DNA from: Nocardiopsis mwathae
GTDB taxonomy: Bacteria > Actinomycetota > Actinomycetes > Streptosporangiales > Streptosporangiaceae
Length of the DNA stretch: 64,000 bases
Assembly: GCF_014201195.1 (NCBI RefSeq)
Contig: NZ_JACHDS010000001.1
Span: forward strand, 3,720,001 to 3,784,000
Reading direction: 5' to 3'
Position numbers and translations under genes: made by a program. Below the pieces are notes generated by a model. It searched no databases, was not told the origin of the DNA, and saw only the letters and a program-made list of their open reading frames with translations. Shown here in pieces: positions 1-11,031 of the stretch (its first letter is position 1; every line of letters begins with the position of its first letter).

Positions 1-47
1 CCCTATCCACCGCCTGTCCGCCCTCGCCTCCGATGACCTCGGGAGAA

Positions 48-77
48 CGGTTCGAATTCTCGTCGTGATTCGAACCG
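48..77 (-). terminator. Hairpin downstream of proline iminopeptidase
   Basis: A perfect 10-bp inverted repeat (CGGTTCGAAT / ATTCGAACCG, 10-nt loop) lies 30 bp beyond the stop codon of the leftward gene. No clear U tract follows on either strand, so it may act as a transcript end stabiliser. Positions 1-47 show nothing else. Confidence 0.45.
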
Positions 78-106
78 CTCGCCCGCGACCATCGGAGGGG
101 TGGGGG

Positions 107-1204
<1,098 letters not shown>

Positions 1205-1312
1205 CTAGACACCATTCCGCCGCCCGACGATCTTGAGCGGGTCGCCTCGGAAACGCACCTTTCGCCCGGGTAAGGTGACCAGAGTCACAGTGACGACGTG
1301 GAGGTTTCGCCC

Positions 1313-3016
1313 ATGTCCAGCCCGGCAGCCCGCGAGTTCCGCTCCGCCCGCGACTTCCTCCTCGACCACCGCGAGGACCAGCACCTGGCCCACCGCGAAT
1401 TCCGCTGGCCGCGGCCCGAGGAGTTCAACTGGGCGCTGGACCACTTCGACGTCGCGGCCGCCGAGCACCCCGACCGGATCGCGCTGTGGATCGTGGAGGA
1501 GGACGGCACCGAGACCAAGACGACCTACGGCGAGCTCGCGCAGCGCTCCGGGCAGGTCGCCAACTGGCTGCTCGCCCAGGGCGTACACCGGGGCGACCGG
1601 GTGCTGGTCATGCTCGGCAACCAGGTCGAGCTGTGGGAGGCGACGCTGGCCGCGATGCGCCTGGGAGCGGTCGTCGTCCCCGCCACCACGCTGCTGTCCG
1701 AAAGCGACATCACCGATCGGATCGAGCGGGGCGAGATCGCCCACGTGATCGTCAACGCGGTCGACACCCCCAAGTTCGAGGGGGTGGGCGGGCACTGGAC
1801 GCGGATCGCGGTCGGGATCATGGAGGGCTGGCTCGACTACACCGACTCGCTCCACGCCGGTCTGGACTTCGCGCCGGAGGGCCCCACCCCCGCCGGAGAC
1901 CCGCTGCTGCTCTACTTCACCTCGGGCACCACCTCCCGACCCAAGATGGTGCTGCACACCCACCTCTCCTATCCCGTGGGGCACCTGTCCACCATGTACT
2001 GGGCGGGCATCCGCCCCGGCGACGTGCACCTCAACATCTCCTCGCCGGGCTGGGCCAAGCACGCCTACAGCAGCGTCTTCGCCCCGTGGAACGCCCAGGC
2101 CACGGTCCTGGTGGTGAACCAGGCCGTGTTCGACGCCTCCTACCTGCTGGACCAGATCGTGCGGTGCGGCGTCGACACCTTCTGCGCGCCGCCCACGGTG
2201 TGGCGGATGCTGATCCAGGCGGACCTTGGTTCATGGAACGTGCCCATGCGCGAGGTGGTCGCGGCGGGCGAACCGCTCAACCCCGAGGTCATCGAACAGG
2301 TCCGGCGCGCCTGGGGGCTGACGGTGCGCGACGGGTTCGGGCAGACGGAGACGACCCTGCAGATCGGCAACGGCCCCGGGCAGGAGATCCGGCCCGGCTC
2401 GATGGGCCGCCCCATGCCGGGGTTCACCATCGCCCTGGAGGACCCCGTCACCGGCGAGGTCGGCGACCAGGGCGAGATCTGCGTCGACCTGGCCGACGAC
2501 CCCGTCGGAGTGATGGCCGGCTACGGCGACAACCACGAGCGCACCAAGGAGGTCATGCGCGGCGGCCGCTACCACACCGGCGACGTGGCCACCCGCGACG
2601 CCGACGGCTACATCACCTACATCGGACGCGGCGACGACGTCTTCAAGGCCTCCGACTACCGCATCTCCCCCTTCGAGCTGGAGAGCGTGCTCATCGAGCA
2701 CGAGGCCGTGGCAGAGGCGGCCGTCGTGCCCTCCCCCCACCCGGTGCGCCTGGCCGTCCCCAAGGCCTTCGTCACCCTCGTCGCGGGCCGGAGACCCGAC
2801 GCCGAGACCGCGCGCGACATCCTCGGCTATGCCCGCGAGAACCTGTCCGCCTACAAGCGGGTGCGGCGGTTGGAGTTCGCCGAGCTGCCCAAGACCGTCT
2901 CCGGAAAGATCCGCCGGGTACAGCTGCGCCAGGCCGAAGAGGGGCGCGACGCCGAGGCCGGCGGCCGCAACGAGCACGAGTACTGGGAAGAGGACTTCCC
3001 CGACCTCAAGGACTGA
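1313..3016 (+). CDS. AMP-forming acyl-CoA synthetase (medium-chain/acetyl type)
   Basis: A 567-residue member of the ANL (adenylate-forming) superfamily that activates a carboxylic acid to its acyl-CoA through an acyl-AMP. The P-loop-like motif YFTSGTTSRPKM lies near residue 205, the adenine-binding region DGFGQTET near 340, the YHTGD motif near 425 and the C-terminal catalytic lysine in LPKTVSGKIRR near 530. It resembles the ACSM and AcsA-like subfamilies; the exact substrate cannot be read from sequence. The ATG at 1313 has GGAGG 8 nt upstream. The in-frame GTG at 1298 overlaps that ribosome site and is less likely. Confidence 0.9.
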   Translation: MSSPAAREFRSARDFLLDHREDQHLAHREFRWPRPEEFNWALDHFDVAAAEHPDRIALWIVEEDGTETKTTYGELAQRSGQVANWLLAQGVHRGDRVLVMLGNQVELWEATLAAMRLGAVVVPATTLLSESDITDRIERGEIAHVIVNAVDTPKFEGVGGHWTRIAVGIMEGWLDYTDSLHAGLDFAPEGPTPAGDPLLLYFTSGTTSRPKMVLHTHLSYPVGHLSTMYWAGIRPGDVHLNISSPGWAKHAYSSVFAPWNAQATVLVVNQAVFDASYLLDQIVRCGVDTFCAPPTVWRMLIQADLGSWNVPMREVVAAGEPLNPEVIEQVRRAWGLTVRDGFGQTETTLQIGNGPGQEIRPGSMGRPMPGFTIALEDPVTGEVGDQGEICVDLADDPVGVMAGYGDNHERTKEVMRGGRYHTGDVATRDADGYITYIGRGDDVFKASDYRISPFELESVLIEHEAVAEAAVVPSPHPVRLAVPKAFVTLVAGRRPDAETARDILGYARENLSAYKRVRRLEFAELPKTVSGKIRRVQLRQAEEGRDAEAGGRNEHEYWEEDFPDLKD

Positions 3017-3053
3017 AGGACTAAAGGGCTAAAGGACTAAAGGGCTAGAAGGC
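3007..3053 (+). repeat. Short tandem repeat after the acyl-CoA synthetase stop codon
   Basis: Alternating copies of an 8-bp unit of the form GACTAAAG/GGCTAAAG begin at the stop codon and run about 45 bp. Each unit carries TAA or TAG, so the repeat puts stop codons in several frames. It is AG-rich compared with the surrounding DNA. Confidence 0.6.
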
Positions 3054-3206
3054 CGGGGAAAGGACGCGAGGACGACCGGCGCCGGAGGGCGTGCCCGGCG
3101 CCGATGACCCACGCCACAAACGTCGGGCAGTGGAAGCCTGACGTGCGCCGCCGCGTTAGTGTTGCCGAAGGCGAACAGCGGCGAACGAGGGGTAGAGGAA
3201 GACGGC

Positions 3207-4265
3207 ATGCCGAACACCAACGACACCAGGGTCGAGAGCTACCTTCCGCTCGTCGCACCGCAGGACGTCCTGGCCGAACTGCCCATGGGCCCCGAGCGCA
3301 GCACCCTGGTGGAGGACGCGCGCGCCGAGATCAAGCGGATCATCGACGGCGATGACGACCGGCTGCTGGTGATCGTCGGACCGTGCTCGGTCCACGACAC
3401 CGAGGCCGCGCTCGACTACGCCCGCCGCCTCAAGGACCTCATCCCCTCGCTCAGCGGCGAGCTGTGCATCGTGATGCGTGTGTACTTCGAGAAGCCGCGC
3501 ACCACTCTGGGCTGGAAGGGCCTGATCAACGACCCCGGCCTGGACGAGACCTACGACGTGCACCGCGGCCTGCGCACCGCGCGCAAGCTGCTGCTGGACG
3601 TCGGCTCGCTGGGCGTCCCCTCGGGCACCGAGTTCCTCGACCCGATCACCCCGCAGTACATCGCCGACGCGGTGGCGTGGGGCGCGATCGGCGCGCGGAC
3701 CACCGAGAGCCAGGTGCACCGACAGCTGAGCAGCGGCCTGAGCATGCCGGTCGGGTTCAAGAACGGCACCGACGGCGACGTGCAGGTCGCGGTCGACGCC
3801 TGCGGAGCCGCCGCCGCGTCGCACACCTTCTTCGGCGTCGACCCCAGCGGCGCCGGGTCGGTCGTCGTCACCCACGGCAACCCCGACTGCCACGTCATCC
3901 TGCGCGGCGGCCGTTCCGGCCCCAACTACGACGCCGAGAGCGTCGGCGCGGCGCTGGAGGTCATCGAGGGCTCGGACCTGCCCCGCCGGATCATGATCGA
4001 CGCCAGCCACGCCAACAGCGGCAAGGACCACACGCGCCAGCCGAGCGTCGCCCACGCCATCGGCGAGCAGGTCGCCGCCGGGGAGAAGGGCATCGTCGGC
4101 GTGATGCTGGAGAGCAACATCGTCGAGGGTGCGCAGAAGCTCAACGGCGACCCGGACAGCCTCACCTACGGCCAGTCCATCACCGACAAGTGCATGGGGT
4201 GGGAGACCACCGAGAGCGTCCTGCGCGAGCTCGCCGAGGCCGTCCGCACCCGCCGCAAGGCCTGA
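3207..4265 (+). CDS. aroG: 3-deoxy-7-phosphoheptulonate (DAHP) synthase, class I
   Basis: A 352-residue enzyme condensing phosphoenolpyruvate and erythrose 4-phosphate in the first step of the shikimate pathway. It has the class I signatures: GPCSVHD near residue 60, EKPRTTLGWKG near 96, KNGTDGD near 185 and the metal-binding IMIDASHANSGKDH near 262. Length matches AroF/G/H of enterobacteria, and it belongs to that type rather than the plant-like type II enzyme that is also common in actinomycetes. The ATG at 3207 follows GAGGAAG. Feedback specificity (Phe, Tyr or Trp) cannot be inferred. Confidence 0.93.
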   Translation: MPNTNDTRVESYLPLVAPQDVLAELPMGPERSTLVEDARAEIKRIIDGDDDRLLVIVGPCSVHDTEAALDYARRLKDLIPSLSGELCIVMRVYFEKPRTTLGWKGLINDPGLDETYDVHRGLRTARKLLLDVGSLGVPSGTEFLDPITPQYIADAVAWGAIGARTTESQVHRQLSSGLSMPVGFKNGTDGDVQVAVDACGAAAASHTFFGVDPSGAGSVVVTHGNPDCHVILRGGRSGPNYDAESVGAALEVIEGSDLPRRIMIDASHANSGKDHTRQPSVAHAIGEQVAAGEKGIVGVMLESNIVEGAQKLNGDPDSLTYGQSITDKCMGWETTESVLRELAEAVRTRRKA

Positions 4266-4327
4266 GCGGACCCGCCGCTGGGCGCCGCCCGTCGCCGCTG
4301 CTAGGCTGGCCGCTAGTTGCTGACCCC

Positions 4328-4517
4328 GCACGGGAGAGTGTCCGCGCATCCAGCACGGGCCGCCGAAGGAGCAATTCCTCCCCGAAGACAACCTCTCAGG
4401 CGCACAGGACCGTACGGGCGAGACCACTCTGGAAAGCAGGAGCGCACCGCTCCTCGCCGAAGGTGCAAGCCACGCCGTGCGCGGGGTGAAGCTCTCAGGC
4501 ACCGATGACAGAGGGGG
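4328..4517 (+). ncRNA. Tandem glycine riboswitch (gcvT leader)
   Basis: Two consecutive glycine aptamers precede gcvT. The first runs from CACGGGAGAGTG to CTCTCAGGCGC (about 4328-4403), with the core GCCGAAGGAGCAA and CCCGAAGACAACCTCTCAGG. The second (about 4411-4517) has ACGGGCGAGA, GCCGAAGGTGCAAGCC and GGTGAAGCTCTCAGGCACCG. The spacing and the conserved CGAAGG and CTCTCAGG blocks are those of the gcvT RNA motif. Glycine binding is expected to switch on the downstream glycine-cleavage operon. The G-rich segment at 4511-4520 just after aptamer 2 is probably part of the expression platform. Confidence 0.93.
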
Positions 4518-4520
4518 AGG

Positions 4521-4571
4521 ATGGCAACGCCTTTGCAGATACGACGTCCATCCTCTCGGGAGTGCCCATGA
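4521..4571 (+). other. Possible 16-codon leader ORF between riboswitch and gcvT
   Basis: An ATG directly after the GGGGGAGG run at 4513-4520 opens a 16-codon frame whose TGA overlaps the gcvT ATG as ATGA. The spacing from the purine run to the ATG is short, so initiation may be poor. If translated, it would couple gcvT initiation to riboswitch control. It could equally be chance. Confidence 0.25.
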
Positions 4572-5683
4572 CGGAGCCCGCAAGCGCCCCCCGCAGAACA
4601 CCGCTGCACGCGGTCCACGAGCGGCTGGGGGCCAACCTCGTCGACTTCGCCGGGTGGCTGATGCCGCTGCGCTACGGCAGCGAGACCGCCGAGCACCGGG
4701 CGGTGCGCGAGCGCGCCGGACTGTTCGACCTGTCCCACATGGGCGAGATCGCCGTGACCGGCCCGCAGGCCGCCGCGTTCCTCGACTACGCGCTGGTCGG
4801 ACACCTGTCCAAGGTCAAGGTCGGCCGTGCCCGCTACACCATGATCACCGCGGCGGACGGCGGTGTGCTCGACGACCTGATCGTCTACCGGCTCGGCGAG
4901 GAGGAGTACCTCGTCGTCGCCAACGCCGCCAACAACGACACCGTCGTCGCCGCGCTCACCGAACGCGCCGCCGGGTTCGACGTCCGGGTCGAGGACCGGT
5001 CCGCCGACTACGCCCTCATCGCCCTGCAGGGCCCCGAGGCCGTGCGGATCCTGGCCCCCCTCACCGACGCCGACCTGTCGGAGATCACGTACTACGCCGG
5101 CTACCACCACACCGTGGCCGGCCACCCCGTGCTGCTCGCCCGCACCGGCTACACCGGTGAGGACGGCTTCGAGATCTTCGTCCACCCCGGTTCCGACGCC
5201 CCCGCCGTGTGGGACGCGCTGCTCACCGCCGGCGAGCCGCACGGCCTGGTCCCGGCCGGGCTGTCCGCGCGCGACACGCTGCGCCTGGAGGCGGGCATGC
5301 CGCTGTACGGCAACGAGCTCAGCGCCGACATCACCCCCTTCGACGCCGGTCAGGGCCGGGTGGTCAAGTTCGAGAAGGACGGCGACTTCGTGGGCCGCGC
5401 CGCACTGGCCAAGGCCGCGGAGACCGAGCGCACCCGCCGCCTGATCGGCCTGGTCGGCCGCGGCCGCCGCCCCCTGCGCCACGGCCAGCAGGTCCTGCGG
5501 GACGGGTCCCCGGTGGGCACCATCACCAGCGGCGCCCCCTCCCCCACCCTCGGCAAGCCCGTCGCGATGGCCTACGTCGACGGCGACCTCGACACCGCCT
5601 CCGGCACGTTCACCGTGGACGTGCGGGGGCGCGCCGAAGAGGTCGACGTCGTCGAGCTGCCCTTCTACAAACGGGACCGCTGA
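4568..5683 (+). CDS. gcvT: Aminomethyltransferase (glycine cleavage T protein)
   Basis: The 371-residue T protein transfers the methylene group from aminomethylated H protein to tetrahydrofolate and releases ammonia. Visible family features are the N-terminal block VDFAGWLMPLRYGS, the DLSHMGEI block near residue 57, and the C-terminal GCV_T barrel region ending in VDVVELPFYKR. It is the first gene of the riboswitch-controlled unit, followed by gcvH and glyA. I chose the ATG at 4568, preceded by CGGGAG. The P protein gene (gcvP) is absent here and must lie elsewhere. Confidence 0.95.
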   Translation: MTEPASAPRRTPLHAVHERLGANLVDFAGWLMPLRYGSETAEHRAVRERAGLFDLSHMGEIAVTGPQAAAFLDYALVGHLSKVKVGRARYTMITAADGGVLDDLIVYRLGEEEYLVVANAANNDTVVAALTERAAGFDVRVEDRSADYALIALQGPEAVRILAPLTDADLSEITYYAGYHHTVAGHPVLLARTGYTGEDGFEIFVHPGSDAPAVWDALLTAGEPHGLVPAGLSARDTLRLEAGMPLYGNELSADITPFDAGQGRVVKFEKDGDFVGRAALAKAAETERTRRLIGLVGRGRRPLRHGQQVLRDGSPVGTITSGAPSPTLGKPVAMAYVDGDLDTASGTFTVDVRGRAEEVDVVELPFYKRDR

Positions 5684-5851
5684 TGCCCCTGGCCGGCTGC
5701 GGCCAGGCGCGAGCCGCGGTGCGGGCGGCGTCGGACACCCGGCAGAATCTCCGCCGGGGCCGAGGGCGCGCCGCAACGTGTACAGGACACGACCGTGCGG
5801 GAGCTGTCCCGCGGTGCCGGACGACAACGAAAGATCTCCTGGGGAGTTGAA

Positions 5852-6232
5852 TTGAGCGTTCCCGCTGAGCTGAACTACACGAAAGAGCACGAGTGGGTGG
5901 CCATCAACGACGGTGTCGCCACCGTCGGGATCACCGCCTACGCCGCCGAGGCGCTGGGGGACATCGTCTTCGTCGACCTGCCGGAGACGGGTGCCACGGT
6001 GGCGGCCGGCGACACCTGCGGCGAGGTCGAGTCGACCAAGTCGGTCAGCGACATCTACGCACCGGTGAACGGCGAGGTCGTCGACACCAACCAGGACGCG
6101 GTGGACAACCCCGAGATCATCGGTGAGGACCCCTACGGCCGCGGGTGGCTCTTCAAGGTCGAGCTCGCCGAGGACCCGGCCGACCTGCTGACGCCCGAGC
6201 AGTACACCCAGGTCACCGAAGGCGAGGGCTGA
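5852..6232 (+). CDS. gcvH: Glycine cleavage system H protein
   Basis: The 126-residue lipoyl carrier shuttles the aminomethyl group between the P and T proteins. The lipoylation site is Lys63 in [11 protein letters not shown], and the flanking YTKEHEW and [10 protein letters not shown] blocks are typical. The start is a TTG at 5852, five bases after GGGGAG; no ATG is available, and upstream in-frame sequence does not resemble the family. The 168 bp after gcvT contain a small hairpin (CTGGCC/GGCCAG near 5690) that may lower read-through, but no separate gene. Confidence 0.93.
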   Translation: MSVPAELNYTKEHEWVAINDGVATVGITAYAAEALGDIVFVDLPETGATVAAGDTCGEVESTKSVSDIYAPVNGEVVDTNQDAVDNPEIIGEDPYGRGWLFKVELAEDPADLLTPEQYTQVTEGEG

Positions 6233-6237
6233 TCACC

Positions 6238-7509
6238 ATGACCGAGAAGAGCACCATCATCGACCAGACCCTGGCGCAGTACGACCCCGAGGTCGCCGCC
6301 GCCGTCGACGCCGAGCTCGCCCGCCAGCGCGACACCCTGGAGATGATCGCCTCGGAGAACTTCGCCCCGCGGGCGGTCCTGGAGGCCCAGGGGACGGTCC
6401 TCACGAACAAGTACGCCGAGGGCTACCCCGGCCGCCGCTACTACGGCGGCTGCGAGCACGTCGACGTCGTCGAGCAGCTCGCCATCGACCGCGCCAAGGA
6501 GCTGTTCGGCGCCGAGCACGTCAACGTGCAGCCGCACTCCGGCGCCCAGGCCAACACCGCGGTGTACTTCGGCCTGCTCAAGCCGGGCGACACCATCCTG
6601 GGCCTGGACCTCGCGCACGGCGGGCACCTGACCCACGGCATGCGGATCAACTACTCCGGCAAGATCCTCAACGCCGTGGCCTACCACGTGCGCGACGAGG
6701 ACGGCACCGTCGACTACGACGAGGTCGAGGAGCTGGCCCGGGAGCACCGGCCCAAGATGATCGTCGCCGGCTGGTCGGCCTACCCGCGGCAGCTGGACTT
6801 CGCCCGGTTCCGCAAGATCGCCGACGAGGTCGGCGCGATCCTCTTCGTGGACATGGCGCACTTCGCCGGCCTGGTGGCGGCCGGGTTGCACCCCAACCCC
6901 GTGCCCTACGCCGACGTCGTCACCACGACCACGCACAAGACGCTCGGCGGCCCGCGCGGCGGGCTCATCCTCGCCAAGAAGGAGCTGGGCAAGAAGATCA
7001 ACTCCGCGGTCTTCCCCGGCATGCAGGGCGGCCCGCTGGAGCACGTGATCGCGGCGAAGGCGGTCGCGCTGAAGATGGCGGCGGGCGAGGAGTTCGCGGA
7101 CCGCCAGCGGCGCACCCTGGCCGGCGCGCGGATCCTCGCCGAGCGCCTCACCCGGCCCGACGCCATCGAGGCCGGCGTGAACGTGCTCACCGGCGGCACC
7201 GACGTCCACCTCGTCCTGGTGGACCTGGTGAACTCCCGGCTCAACGGCCAGGAAGCGGAGGACCGCCTGCACGAGATCGGGATCACGGTCAACCGCAACG
7301 CGGTGCCCAACGACCCGCGCCCGCCGATGGTCACCTCCGGGCTGCGCGTCGGTACCCCGGCGTTGGCCACCCGCGGCTTCGGCGAGGAGGACTTCACCGA
7401 GGTCGCCGACGTCATCGCCGAGGCGCTCAAGCCGGAGTACGACGCGGACGCCCTGCGCGACCGCGTGGTCGCCCTCGCGCGCAAGCACCCGCTCTACCCG
7501 GGCCTGTAG
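6238..7509 (+). CDS. glyA: Serine hydroxymethyltransferase
   Basis: This 423-residue PLP enzyme interconverts serine and glycine with tetrahydrofolate, linking the glycine cleavage genes upstream to serine catabolism downstream. It shows MIASENF near residue 35, the folate/substrate region [13 protein letters not shown] near 62, and the PLP lysine in [14 protein letters not shown] near 228. The ATG lies 5 bp after the gcvH stop, so the two are co-transcribed under the glycine riboswitch. The length is normal. Confidence 0.97.
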   Translation: MTEKSTIIDQTLAQYDPEVAAAVDAELARQRDTLEMIASENFAPRAVLEAQGTVLTNKYAEGYPGRRYYGGCEHVDVVEQLAIDRAKELFGAEHVNVQPHSGAQANTAVYFGLLKPGDTILGLDLAHGGHLTHGMRINYSGKILNAVAYHVRDEDGTVDYDEVEELAREHRPKMIVAGWSAYPRQLDFARFRKIADEVGAILFVDMAHFAGLVAAGLHPNPVPYADVVTTTTHKTLGGPRGGLILAKKELGKKINSAVFPGMQGGPLEHVIAAKAVALKMAAGEEFADRQRRTLAGARILAERLTRPDAIEAGVNVLTGGTDVHLVLVDLVNSRLNGQEAEDRLHEIGITVNRNAVPNDPRPPMVTSGLRVGTPALATRGFGEEDFTEVADVIAEALKPEYDADALRDRVVALARKHPLYPGL

Positions 7510-7576
7510 CGGGACATCCCCGCTACCCCCGGCGGAACGGGAGCGGTCGCGCGGCGCTGAGCCGCCGCGCGGCCGC
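7506..7576 (+). terminator. Double hairpin after glyA
   Basis: Two hairpins follow in series. The first, GTAGCGGG/CCCGCTAC (7506-7526), includes the glyA stop codon. The second has 14-bp arms at 7543-7556 and 7563-7576 with one G-U pair and a 6-nt loop. There is no U tract, as is common in high-GC actinomycetes. It probably ends the gcvT-gcvH-glyA transcript. Confidence 0.65.
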
Positions 7577-7587
7577 CACCGCACTCG

Positions 7588-7639
7588 GACAGCCGGGCCG
7601 TGCGCCGTCGCACCGTGTTCGGCGCAGGGCCCGGCTGTC
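7588..7639 (+). other. Structured leader upstream of serine dehydratase
   Basis: A 12-bp inverted repeat (GACAGCCGGGCC at 7588-7599, GGCCCGGCTGTC at 7628-7639) encloses a smaller hairpin (GTGCG/CGCAC). It sits 75 bp before the sdaA start. It could be a third transcript end, or a structured 5' leader of sdaA; it matches no riboswitch class I know. Confidence 0.4.
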
Positions 7640-7713
7640 GGCGTTCGCGCCGCTGCCCCCCACCATCGTTCACGACAACCGCACCTGTTACTCAACGAGG
7701 AGGGCAGGATCCC

Positions 7714-9123
<1,410 letters not shown>

Positions 9124-9130
9124 GGGGGCG

Positions 9131-9541
9131 TCAGGCCACCTCGTGGAACGTGCGCAAGGTCGCCGCGACGTCCTCGATGTCGCCGAGCCTTCCCGTGGCG
9201 ACGTCGAGGACGAACGCCTCCGCCCTGTCCTCGTCGACGGGTTCGATCAGCGGAGCCCCGTTCACCTCCAGGAAGGTGGCCGCGCAGTTCCACGCGGCCC
9301 GCTTGTTGCCGTCGACGAACACGTGGTTCCGGGCAAGCGACTGCATGAGTGCCGCGGCCTTGTCGAACAGCCCCGGATAGTGCTCCACTCCGAACGATGA
9401 CGAGCGCGGACGATGTGCCGCGCTCTCAAGGAGCCCGTAGTCTCGCACTACCGCGTCGCCCTGCTCGTTCTGGCGCAGAGTGAGGGTCGTGATCTCGACT
9501 ATGAGGGGTGCGTTCAGATAGACGACGGCGTCGGAGGACAT
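9131..9541 (-). CDS. doc: Fic/Doc-type toxin
   Basis: A 136-residue protein with the Doc motif HVFVDGNKR (residues 73-81), which in phage P1 Doc forms the active site phosphorylating EF-Tu. The N-terminal [11 protein letters not shown] and the length fit the Doc subfamily of Fic proteins. Its ATG immediately follows the antitoxin's TAG with no gap, so translation is coupled. It converges with sdaA, leaving only 7 bp between the two stop codons. Toxicity is inferred from family membership. Confidence 0.85.
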   Translation of the reverse strand: MSSDAVVYLNAPLIVEITTLTLRQNEQGDAVVRDYGLLESAAHRPRSSSFGVEHYPGLFDKAAALMQSLARNHVFVDGNKRAAWNCAATFLEVNGAPLIEPVDEDRAEAFVLDVATGRLGDIEDVAATLRTFHEVA

Positions 9542-9736
9542 CTACTGGGCGAGCCTCCGGTTCAGCCCAGCGGAGATTCGGGTCACCCGCGCTGCGGCCT
9601 CCATGACCCTCCGGCGCTGGATCGCGTGGAGGACACTCTCCTTGGCGAGCTTCTTGACGCTGGTCGACTCCGCCGCGGCCGCCTGGCGGATCTGCTCCAT
9701 CTCTTCTTCGGAAAACTCGATGTTCAGCGCAGGCAT
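9542..9736 (-). CDS. Antitoxin partner of Doc-type toxin
   Basis: A 64-residue protein starting MPALNIEFSEEEMEQIR, with an N-terminal segment resembling the ribbon-helix-helix DNA-binding fold (short strand, then two helices at about 10-22 and 27-42). The C-terminal part probably occupies the toxin. It is encoded directly upstream of and abutting the toxin gene, the usual order for autoregulated toxin-antitoxin operons. It does not look like classical Phd. Confidence 0.75.
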   Translation of the reverse strand: MPALNIEFSEEEMEQIRQAAAAESTSVKKLAKESVLHAIQRRRVMEAAARVTRISAGLNRRLAQ

Positions 9737-9747
9737 ACTCCCACCCC

Positions 9748-9769
9748 ACTTGGTACCTAACTTGGTACC
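9748..9769 (-). promoter_or_regulatory. Direct-repeat operator of the toxin-antitoxin operon
   Basis: Two identical 10-mers ACTTGGTACC occur 12 bp apart (9748-9757 and 9760-9769), each with the palindrome GGTACC, starting 12 bp upstream of the antitoxin ATG. The arrangement suits cooperative binding by a dimeric ribbon-helix-helix antitoxin over the operon promoter. Confidence 0.6.
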
Positions 9770-9914
9770 AGGTTACATCCATCAGAGGTGACCGCACAGG
9801 CGCTGTTGACCATTGCACTCGCCAAGGTCATCGAAGTGGCCCACGTTCGACGGCAGAGACCCCACCGGGCGCGGTGGCGGGGTGGGGTCTCCGGTCGGTG
9901 GTGTGGGTCGGGTG

Positions 9915-10382
9915 TCAGTGGGCGGTGAGGTGTGGTCGGTCGCCGGCACCGGGGACCTGGTCGGCGGGGCCGGACTTCATGGCTTCGATCAGCTTCCCGA
10001 GCCTCTGCTCCGGCAGGTGGCGGGCGAGGTCGGCCTCGCTGATGATGCCGGTGAGCCGGAAGTCGCGGATGACCGGGACCCGCTTGATGCGGTGCTCGAT
10101 CATCCCCTGCAGGACGACGTCGATGTCGGCGTCCTCGTCCACCCAGAACGGCTTGCCCTGCGCCAGTTCGGCGGCGGTGGTCGAACGGCAGTCCCTGCCT
10201 TCGGCGACGCAGCGGATCACGATGTCGCGGTCGGTGATGATGCCCTTGAGCTTCCGGTCGTTACCGCAGATGGGGAGCGATCCCACCCCCAGGTTGCGCA
10301 TCATCTGGGCGGCGACGTCCAGCGTCTGGTCCTCGTCGATGCACTGGACGTCTGAATGCATGATGTCTGCAGCGGTCGTCAT
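9915..10382 (-). CDS. Tandem CBS-domain protein
   Basis: A 155-residue protein made of two CBS domains (about residues 8-62 and 75-128), with GVGSLPICG and KRVPVIRD in the positions of the conserved hydrophobic core and GIITDRDIVIR and GIISEADLARH as the closing strands. Such stand-alone pairs bind adenosine nucleotides and act as energy or redox sensors; the partner is unknown. The ATG at 10382 follows a GGGGGAA ribosome site. Upstream in-frame residues have no family similarity. Confidence 0.88.
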   Translation of the reverse strand: MTTAADIMHSDVQCIDEDQTLDVAAQMMRNLGVGSLPICGNDRKLKGIITDRDIVIRCVAEGRDCRSTTAAELAQGKPFWVDEDADIDVVLQGMIEHRIKRVPVIRDFRLTGIISEADLARHLPEQRLGKLIEAMKSGPADQVPGAGDRPHLTAH

Positions 10383-10466
10383 GGATTCCCCCTGGATCTC
10401 GACGTCCCGCCCCAGCATTGGGCCTACCCCGACCCGCGCCTGGCGACACCCGGCCCCCAGCACGCA

Positions 10467-10500
10467 GCGGCCCCCGCTCCGAGACCGGAGCGGGGGCCGC
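10467..10500 (-). terminator. Strong hairpin between VOC and CBS genes
   Basis: A perfect 14-bp stem (GCGGCCCCCGCTCC and its complement) with the 6-nt loop GAGACC lies between two leftward genes, 23 bp beyond the VOC stop codon. It probably terminates the VOC transcript. Confidence 0.7.
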
Positions 10501-10522
10501 GCCATCACGGGACGACGACCGG

Positions 10523-10921
10523 TCAGCCGCTGAAGTCCATGTGGAAGACCTCCCAGTGGTGGCCGTCCAGGTCGTAGAACGACCGGCCGTACATCCCGGT
10601 CTCCTCCACCATGGGCTCCTTGCCCGCGGTGGCGCCGGCGGCCAGGGCCTTCTCGATGAGGGTGTCGACCTCCTCGCGGCTGTCGGTGGACAGCGCGACG
10701 ATGGCCTCCGTGTGTGTGGAGGCGTCACAGAGGCTCTTCTGGGTGAACGTGGTGAAGAAGTCCTCGACGAGCAGCATCACGAACGCGTCGTCGCCGACGA
10801 TCATGCACGTGGCGTTCTCGTCGGTGAAGTCCTTGTCGAAGGAGAAGCCGAGTGCGGTGAAGAAGTCGATCGACTTCTTGAGGTCCTTGACGGGCAGGTT
10901 CAGGAACATTTTTCTCGCCAT
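10523..10921 (-). CDS. VOC-family (glyoxalase/bleomycin resistance fold) protein
   Basis: A 132-residue single VOC unit pair beginning MARKMFLNLPVKDLKKSIDFF. It contains DGHHWEVFHMD near the C terminus, where VOC enzymes place a metal-binding glutamate. It resembles the uncharacterised lactoylglutathione-lyase-like proteins of actinomycetes. No substrate can be assigned. It is a single-gene unit closed by the hairpin at 10467. Confidence 0.85.
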   Translation of the reverse strand: MARKMFLNLPVKDLKKSIDFFTALGFSFDKDFTDENATCMIVGDDAFVMLLVEDFFTTFTQKSLCDASTHTEAIVALSTDSREEVDTLIEKALAAGATAGKEPMVEETGMYGRSFYDLDGHHWEVFHMDFSG

Positions 10922-11031
10922 GCCGCAGAACCTAGCAAGGGGCTGTGACGAAAGTCGCGGATCCCCGCCGCACCCCTCCCCCTATTCGTCCCTTGATCGC
11001 GCGCGGCCGGCCGCGGGTCGGCGCCACCCGC

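Noticed and set aside
1205-2062. A long antisense frame in the acyl-CoA ligase gene
   Set aside because: Shadow of the real gene; low-complexity Val/Gly/Asp composition.
5684-5851. A second riboswitch before gcvH
   Set aside because: Some CGG-rich stems are present but the conserved glycine aptamer blocks are missing.
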